Of a stretch of 64,000 nucleotides of DNA, positions 58,821 through 64,000 are shown one piece after another; the stretch's first letter is position 1; every line of letters begins with the position of its first letter. The DNA comes from Doris montereyensis (taxonomy: Eukaryota; Mollusca; Gastropoda; Nudibranchia; Dorididae): assembly GCA_037039925.1 (NCBI GenBank), contig JAXRKP010000825.1, positions 30,448 through 94,447 on the forward strand, given 5' to 3'. Under the pieces are notes generated by a model. That model searched no databases and was not told the origin of the DNA. It saw only the letters and a list, made by a program, of their open reading frames with translations. Position numbers and translations under genes: made by a program.

Positions 58821-59105
58821 TCCTTCAAGGCCACTATGGTCCATACAGTCAGAGCTTATCTTGGTTTCTATAGCACGTAGAGGAATAGGTTATGATAATC
58901 ACCTCCTGGACACGACACAGTCTGGACACAGGTTACTCCCTCCCAAGCTAGTGTTTGTACCCATTTGCACCTGTATCGAGTGGGGTGAACGCGTGTTAAG
59001 TGTCTTACCAAAGGACCAAAATGTTGGACCTGGCTTTGCTCAAAATTCGAACTTGAGACCTCATAATCCAAAGTTCAACAGCCTAACCCCTAGGCTGCCA
59101 ACGCC
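58821..59105 (-). repeat. SINE family A copy
   Basis: The reverse complement shows the head near 59100, 'cgatacaggtgcaaatgggt', 'actagcttgggagggag' and the end 'tatggaccatagtggcctt'. Confidence 0.75.
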
Positions 59106-59300
59106 TACAAAGGAAACAAGTATTTACCTGGATGTCTTACTTAAGTCACACTCCCTGACCCCTAGGCTAACAACGCCACAAAGGAAACAAGTATTTTCCT
59201 GGATGTTTTACTGAAGTCACACTCCCTGACCCCTAGGCTAACAACGCCACAAAGGAAACAAGTATTTACCTGGATGTCTTACTTAAGTCACTCCCTAACC
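59097..59300 (+). repeat. ~72 bp tandem repeat, three copies
   Basis: The unit contains CACAAAGGAAACAAGTATTT, 'cctggatgtcttacttaagt' and 'tccctgacccctaggcta'. The last words overlap the SINE head just before it, so the array appears to have grown out of the SINE border. Confidence 0.85.
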
Positions 59301-59394
59301 CAAGTAGGCTGAACCTAGTGCTAAGTCCTTTTGCAGATGGATGTAAAACTTGTAGACCCGTGTTCACATTTTGTATATATATATTAATTTTGTT

Positions 59395-59745
59395 CATATC
59401 CACCGTTTACCACTTGCAGTGATCTCAGGGTGAGTTAAGAGAAAAAAGAAGATAAGAAGCGTACGAAAGCGCTAAAGGACACAAGGACCAGCTGGCAGAG
59501 CCTGCAAACAGCCCATTTTGCATGCAGTAAGACCACCCCCACCCTCCCAAGCCACAGAAGCGATATTATATGAACTTTCAGATTCCTGATGTATTATTGT
59601 ATCTGAGGTAATGTACTTGCCTGGCAAGCTGAAAGAGAAAAAAGAGAGAGTGAGAATTTGTTTTTGTTTCATTGAAATTTACCTCATCCACCTTATACGG
59701 TAATCTCAGAGTGGATTAAGAGGACATAGCAAGATGAAAGAAATC
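59395..59745 (-). repeat. Two reversed family D elements
   Basis: Copies at 59395-59460 and 59655-59745; in reverse complement they give 'gtgatctcaggg'-type and 'tgaaatttacctcatccacc' family words. Confidence 0.6.
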
Positions 59746-59816
59746 TATGTAAAAGAGTGAATGGAAAGAAGTCTGTCCTACCACTACTACCAGTAACACC
59801 CATCAATTGCAAACAG

Positions 59817-61150
59817 CAGTGTTTCTTTATACATGTGCCACTTCTCTTTTATTGTGCTATCATTCAGATACATCTGCCTTTCACTGATAAATCTTTTTAT
59901 CCTAGATTGGTATATATCTCTTTTACTATTGGTTTTTTTTAGTTACTCTATTTTGAGTTTAGTAACTTTTTTTCCCTTTCCTTTTCTGTTTGTTTTCTTC
60001 AGTCAGTAATCTCATTTTGGCAATCACTAGGTGATGATCTTTAAATATTTCTACTCATCCGTTTACTCTTGCATCCAATGTACTGTAAAAAAGGGAGCTT
60101 CCAACTATTATGTAGTCTATGACTTTTCACACCTGTCTTCATTTACTCTTGTATATTTGTGGATATCTTTATGAGGAAAAAAGGTGTTGGCTATTTTCAT
60201 GTTATTCTTCAGGCAAAAATCTATTAGTCTCTCTCCATTTGGAGAAGTTGTTGTCTCCTTCTTTACCTATCACTTCTCCTGATGTTTCTATATGGTTGCC
60301 TACTCTAGCATTTAAATCTCCTAAAAGCATTAGTTCCTGTTTGTGTTTCTCTGCAGCTATTTGTAAATCGTTTTCGAGGGTATCTTTTTCTTCTTTAGAG
60401 GCGTCTTCGTTTGGTCCATAAGCTATTTATAATTTAATTTCTCTTCCTTTTGGTTTAATATTTACCTCTAATAGCCGTGGACATATAAATTTCCAGCTCT
60501 CTAGTAGTAGTAGCTTTTCATGCCTTTATGCACAAGGAGACCTACTCCTGTTCTAGCTCTATCTTTGACATCTACTCCTGAGAAGATTAAAATATGATTT
60601 GGTCCTACATTTTCTATTCCTTGTCCTTTTTTCTTTGTTTCTGTAATAGCCAAAATGTCTACTTTGAATTTTTCCATTTCTTCAACTAATTCTCTTTTCC
60701 ATTTATTGCCCTAACATACCATGTTCCAAAAATCAGTCAGTCTTCGTCGTTTCCATTTTCGTCATTGAAAGGTCAAGCCGGGTATATTACATTTATTTCT
60801 CTGCATCAGTTAGGTTTTGGATAAGCAGGGGATAAGCCCACTGCACCCTAGGTAGATGGTGGGGCTGCCACCTTGAGGCCCCCTACCCGGCCTTGTTATT
60901 TTTTGTCAGGGTTAACTCCCTTAGCCTTTGGTTAGTCAAGACCGACCTGCAAGGCAGCAAGTTGTTTTCTGTCAGGGTTAACTCCTTAGCCTTTGGTCAG
61001 CCAAGACTGACCTGCAAGGCAGCAGGAAACTCATGGAGGGCGGAATCATCTACTCTTCGTACAGTAAGACTGACCTGCAAGGCAGCAGGAAACTCATGAA
61101 GGGCGGAATCATCTACTCTTCGTACAGGTGCTTACCTGTCTACTGCCCGG
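59817..61150 (-). mobile_element. LINE copy 3: 5' UTR with about three monomers, endonuclease, no RT
   Basis: On the minus strand the 5' leader (61150-60880) repeats the 'cctgctgccttgcagg' and 'gggttaactcc..' units about three times. The endonuclease follows, with an intact GDLNARVGN motif near 60325-60300. The copy stops at 59817, where copy 2 (position about 32100) continues through its linker into the RT. Confidence 0.85.
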
Positions 61151-61184
61151 TGAGTTTATATCATTGATCTTATATCAGGCCATT

Positions 61185-61370
61185 CGATCAAGTCCTTCTC
61201 AACTCCTTGGGGAGCATTACATACAATACAGCAGCCTGATAGGTGTTTTATACTAACATCCTGTCAAAATCCTTTTGAGTCAATGGATCAGTGCACGTTC
61301 ACTCTTTGAGTGAGGAAAGCAGAAGGAAATACCTTTCCTAAGAAAGCATTCATGCACTCACTCAATTTGA
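61185..61370. repeat. SINE-like family C copy
   Basis: CTCAACTCCTTGGGGAGCAT, 'ataggtgttttatactaaca' and 'aaatacctttcctaag' match 36040-36300. Confidence 0.55.
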
Positions 61371-63002
61371 TTTTCCTTGTCAAGTATTTCAGGCATAATA
61401 ATAATCTGTAAGACCAACATATACTTTGGATAAAAATCTTTTAATAAATATTTGACATTTTTCTTGGTAATAATATTCTGTGTCATATGTAAAACCAGTG
61501 TCATATGTAAAACCAGTTAAAAACATTGAATCATTCACAAAAATAAACAAACCACAACAAAACAGCAATTGACTTTATAAAACGTCATATAAAAAAATCA
61601 TGTTCCATTATCAAAATCTGTGTATTGAAAAGGACACTTATTTTGCAAGTCTTGTAGCATATAATAACACACACACACAAACATACACACACACACATAC
61701 ACATGTACATAAGGAATGATGGAATTTAAATTCAAAGGACCATGTTTTGAAACACAGAGACAGGTACTTAAAAGGTTTGCTTGACGTTGAAGTGTGAAGG
61801 GCGCTTATCAAACCAACACAATTGTGCACATTATGAACCTTTTGGACACCAAAGGTGTGCTGACAATAATACTCGAAAACTAAGTCAGTCAGTTATTAGG
61901 AAGAAGAAGAAGAAAACGAAGAGATGGGATATTAAAAATCAGTTGAGCAAAAGGGGGCAATTGTAGAGTTGGAAAGTCTGGAAGCAAACATAACATTTTG
62001 AAATAATAAAAATGAAGTTTGTGGTGAGCCTCGTGTAACAAAAAAAATTCACAGAGATTCGTACACGTTTAAAATCCTATAATATCTATGATTCTTTCTC
62101 ATCTAGACTACATAAATGGATAAATTGCAATTAGACAGCTCAAACACTGACACACACACACACAAGTTCCTTCAAGTTTTATAGAAAACATTAATATAAC
62201 ACCTATTGTGTATCCTTCAAGATTCACTAGAAATGAACAGCTGTGCATAGAGTTAATCATACTTTTATTTGGAAATATTACTACAACTACTACTACTAAT
62301 GTTAAGAAGACACAATTTTAAGTTATATTGAAGTGAAAACAAAGTGCAATAGTAACCCAATTACTACAGTCCTCAGCTAACCTTTCTTCTAGCCGTCTGT
62401 TTTCTTGTTTGCTTTCATTTCAAGCCTGGAAGATGAGCTTACAACATAAATTGAGTTTTTGGCTTGAGAAATGAAAGATTTTCAATGCAACTACAATAGT
62501 TTTTTAGAATGTTTAAAAGAGTTCACATTTCAAGCTGTGTTTTTAAATTGTACTCTTTCTTGCAAGACAAAAATATGTTTCAATTGAAGGAACTATGTAA
62601 GGAGGGAATATAAATACGTAAAACAATTAATAAAACAAGTATTAAGCATAGCAAGATAATAATAATAATAATAATAATAACAATAATATTAATAATAATA
62701 ATAATAATACTGCCAGAAACATTACACGGAAATCAAGAGAAGTAAAAGCAGAAAGGACTGGAAGGACTGACTCATTACACTTACACTAATCAATATTACA
62801 CTACAGAAAACAATGATATAAACTTGTTCACTGGCCTGCGTTTCCTGGGAATTCAAATACCGCAACAAGAGGCAACAGAGTAGGAAGAAGAAGAAGACAA
62901 CGAAAAAAAGAAAGAAAAGAGAAGAACAAGACACAAACAATAGAAAAAACACAACTTTCTCCACATGAAATTTACCTCTATAATCTTCTGTATCAAGAAA
63001 AA
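61371..63002. other. Intergenic, nothing recognised
   Basis: AT-rich sequence with (AC)n near 61665-61705 and (AAT)n at 62655-62710. No exon is supported. Confidence 0.5.
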
Positions 63003-63276
63003 GTTCCTTTAAGGCCATTACGGCCCATAGAGCCAGAGCTTTTTCTGGTTTCTATGGCATGAAGCGGAAAGGGTGATAATCATCACCTTCTGCATAGGAC
63101 GCTAGCCTGAGGCATGTTTTTACTCCCAAGCTAATGCTTGTACCCATTTGCACCTGGATCGAGTGGCGAAAATGCGTGTTAAGTGTCTTTCCCAAGGAAC
63201 ACAACGTCGGGGCTGGCTTAGCCAGGATTTGAACCCGGGAATTCCGACAGCCTAACCACTCAGTCACCGACGCCAC
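63003..63276 (-). repeat. SINE family A copy
   Basis: In reverse complement: a head with an A box GGTGACTGAGTGG and a B box GGGTTCAAATCC, then 'gatccaggtgcaaatgggta' and the end 'ctatgggccgtaatggcctt'. This is the second well-preserved copy. Confidence 0.85.
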
Positions 63277-64000
63277 ATCAAGAAAAAATGGAAAACTTAA
63301 TTGTGCTCAGCAGTAACCATAATGTCACATTTTAATGTAATGTTATACAATGAAGCTGATGGTGATGATGACAAGAGATAAACTCTTGTGTTGTGTGATA
63401 TGAATGACTTCCTGAGAGTCCAATTGATAATGCTAGACATTGCAAAAAATGTTCATAGCAGTCTCAGCAATCAACAGTAACATAAAAAGGATGTAAAAAT
63501 ACACAAAGATTACATTTAATTGTGTAACACAAACAGTTCTAGAAGTGGTTAGGCAAAAGTAAGGAAAAAACCCTCTAGTTCACATTTAAGGGCCCAATAC
63601 ACTGGCCGATGATTGACCAACCGATTGGGCCACCATGGGGTCAACCATTGTGTTGTGACCCTGCACAACACGATCGACAACCATCCACCAACATTCACGC
63701 CATGAGTTTGCTATTAAATTGCATTGCACATCCTTGACAAACAACACGTCATGGTTTATAATAATAATAATAAGAATATTAACAATTCACAAACCTACGC
63801 TTTGCAAGTTCCCGGTGTGTACTAGGAACACACGCACGATGTGTATTTCAATATTCTTTTTAGAGTAAAAGATTAAATATGAAAAAAAACGTGGAAATAG
63901 CAGGTCATTTTTTAAATTTTGATGCGCTGATTCCAAATTTAATGTTATTTACAACCTGTGTCAGTTAAGATCAGTTTGTAAGCAGGAAAAAGAGAGGTAA
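63277..64000. other. Intergenic end of window, possible repeat edge at 63590
   Basis: GGGCCCAATACACTGGCCGA at 63590 starts a moderately GC-rich block with an inner inverted pair (gggcccaat / attgggcc, 63590-63632). It may be one end of a DNA element, but the other end is not in view. Confidence 0.35.

Overview
The window is repeat-rich, AT-rich eukaryotic nuclear DNA. It carries two split protein-coding genes with short exons, long introns and GT..AG junctions, plus non-LTR and LTR retrotransposon debris, tRNA-derived SINEs, small inverted-repeat transposons and very many simple-sequence tracts. The gene content is animal. The clusters of CTAGAT hexamers, the long (CT)n and (AT)n runs and the mix of repeats would fit a lophotrochozoan such as a marine gastropod, but that placement is an inference.

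Gene 1 (722-7537, +) is a compact five-exon methionine-R-sulfoxide reductase B of the cysteine type. Its two zinc CxxC pairs and its catalytic Cys are visible, and a polyadenylation signal follows about 75 bases after the stop. Gene 2 (21306-53768, +) is ATRIP, the partner of the checkpoint kinase ATR. It is spread over about 18 small exons in 32 kb. The RPA-binding acidic motif, the coiled coil, the helical repeat region and a short C-terminal tail can be followed from exon to exon. Both genes need single-base corrections, nearly all in homopolymer runs, to stay open. Because two unrelated genes show this, I read it as residual sequencing error in the assembly rather than gene death.

Layout: 1-720 is MSRB upstream DNA with a CTAGAT cluster. 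MSRB introns hold a diverged duplication, a 73 bp inverted-repeat element and a 40 bp triplicate. From 7.6 to 21.3 kb is a gene-poor gap with three long (AT)n tracts, a degenerate ~370 bp satellite array (12.0-14.2 kb), a jockey/CR1-like RT fragment on the minus strand, the 5' part of another LINE, and several (CT)n tracts. ATRIP introns contain a minus-strand coding relic (22.2-23.6 kb), a 33 bp minisatellite split by a near-complete LINE (29.2-33.05 kb), a TA-flanked inverted-repeat element carrying an 11-copy hairpin array (34.2-35.0 kb), SINEs, and minisatellites at 43.8-44.5, 46.8-47.1, 47.8-48.05 and 50.1-50.4 kb. Beyond ATRIP come duplicated terminal-exon sequence, a C-rich ~80 bp array, a LINE 3' fragment, a Ty3/Gypsy integrase fragment, a 3'-truncated LINE copy and SINEs. 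I found no third gene.

The two genes share orientation but have no obvious functional link: one repairs oxidised methionine, the other works in DNA-damage signalling. The most unusual material is the repeat architecture: a palindrome array inside a small transposon, a LINE inserted into a minisatellite, a LINE with variable 5' monomers, and about twelve copies of an undescribed ~120 bp dispersed element.
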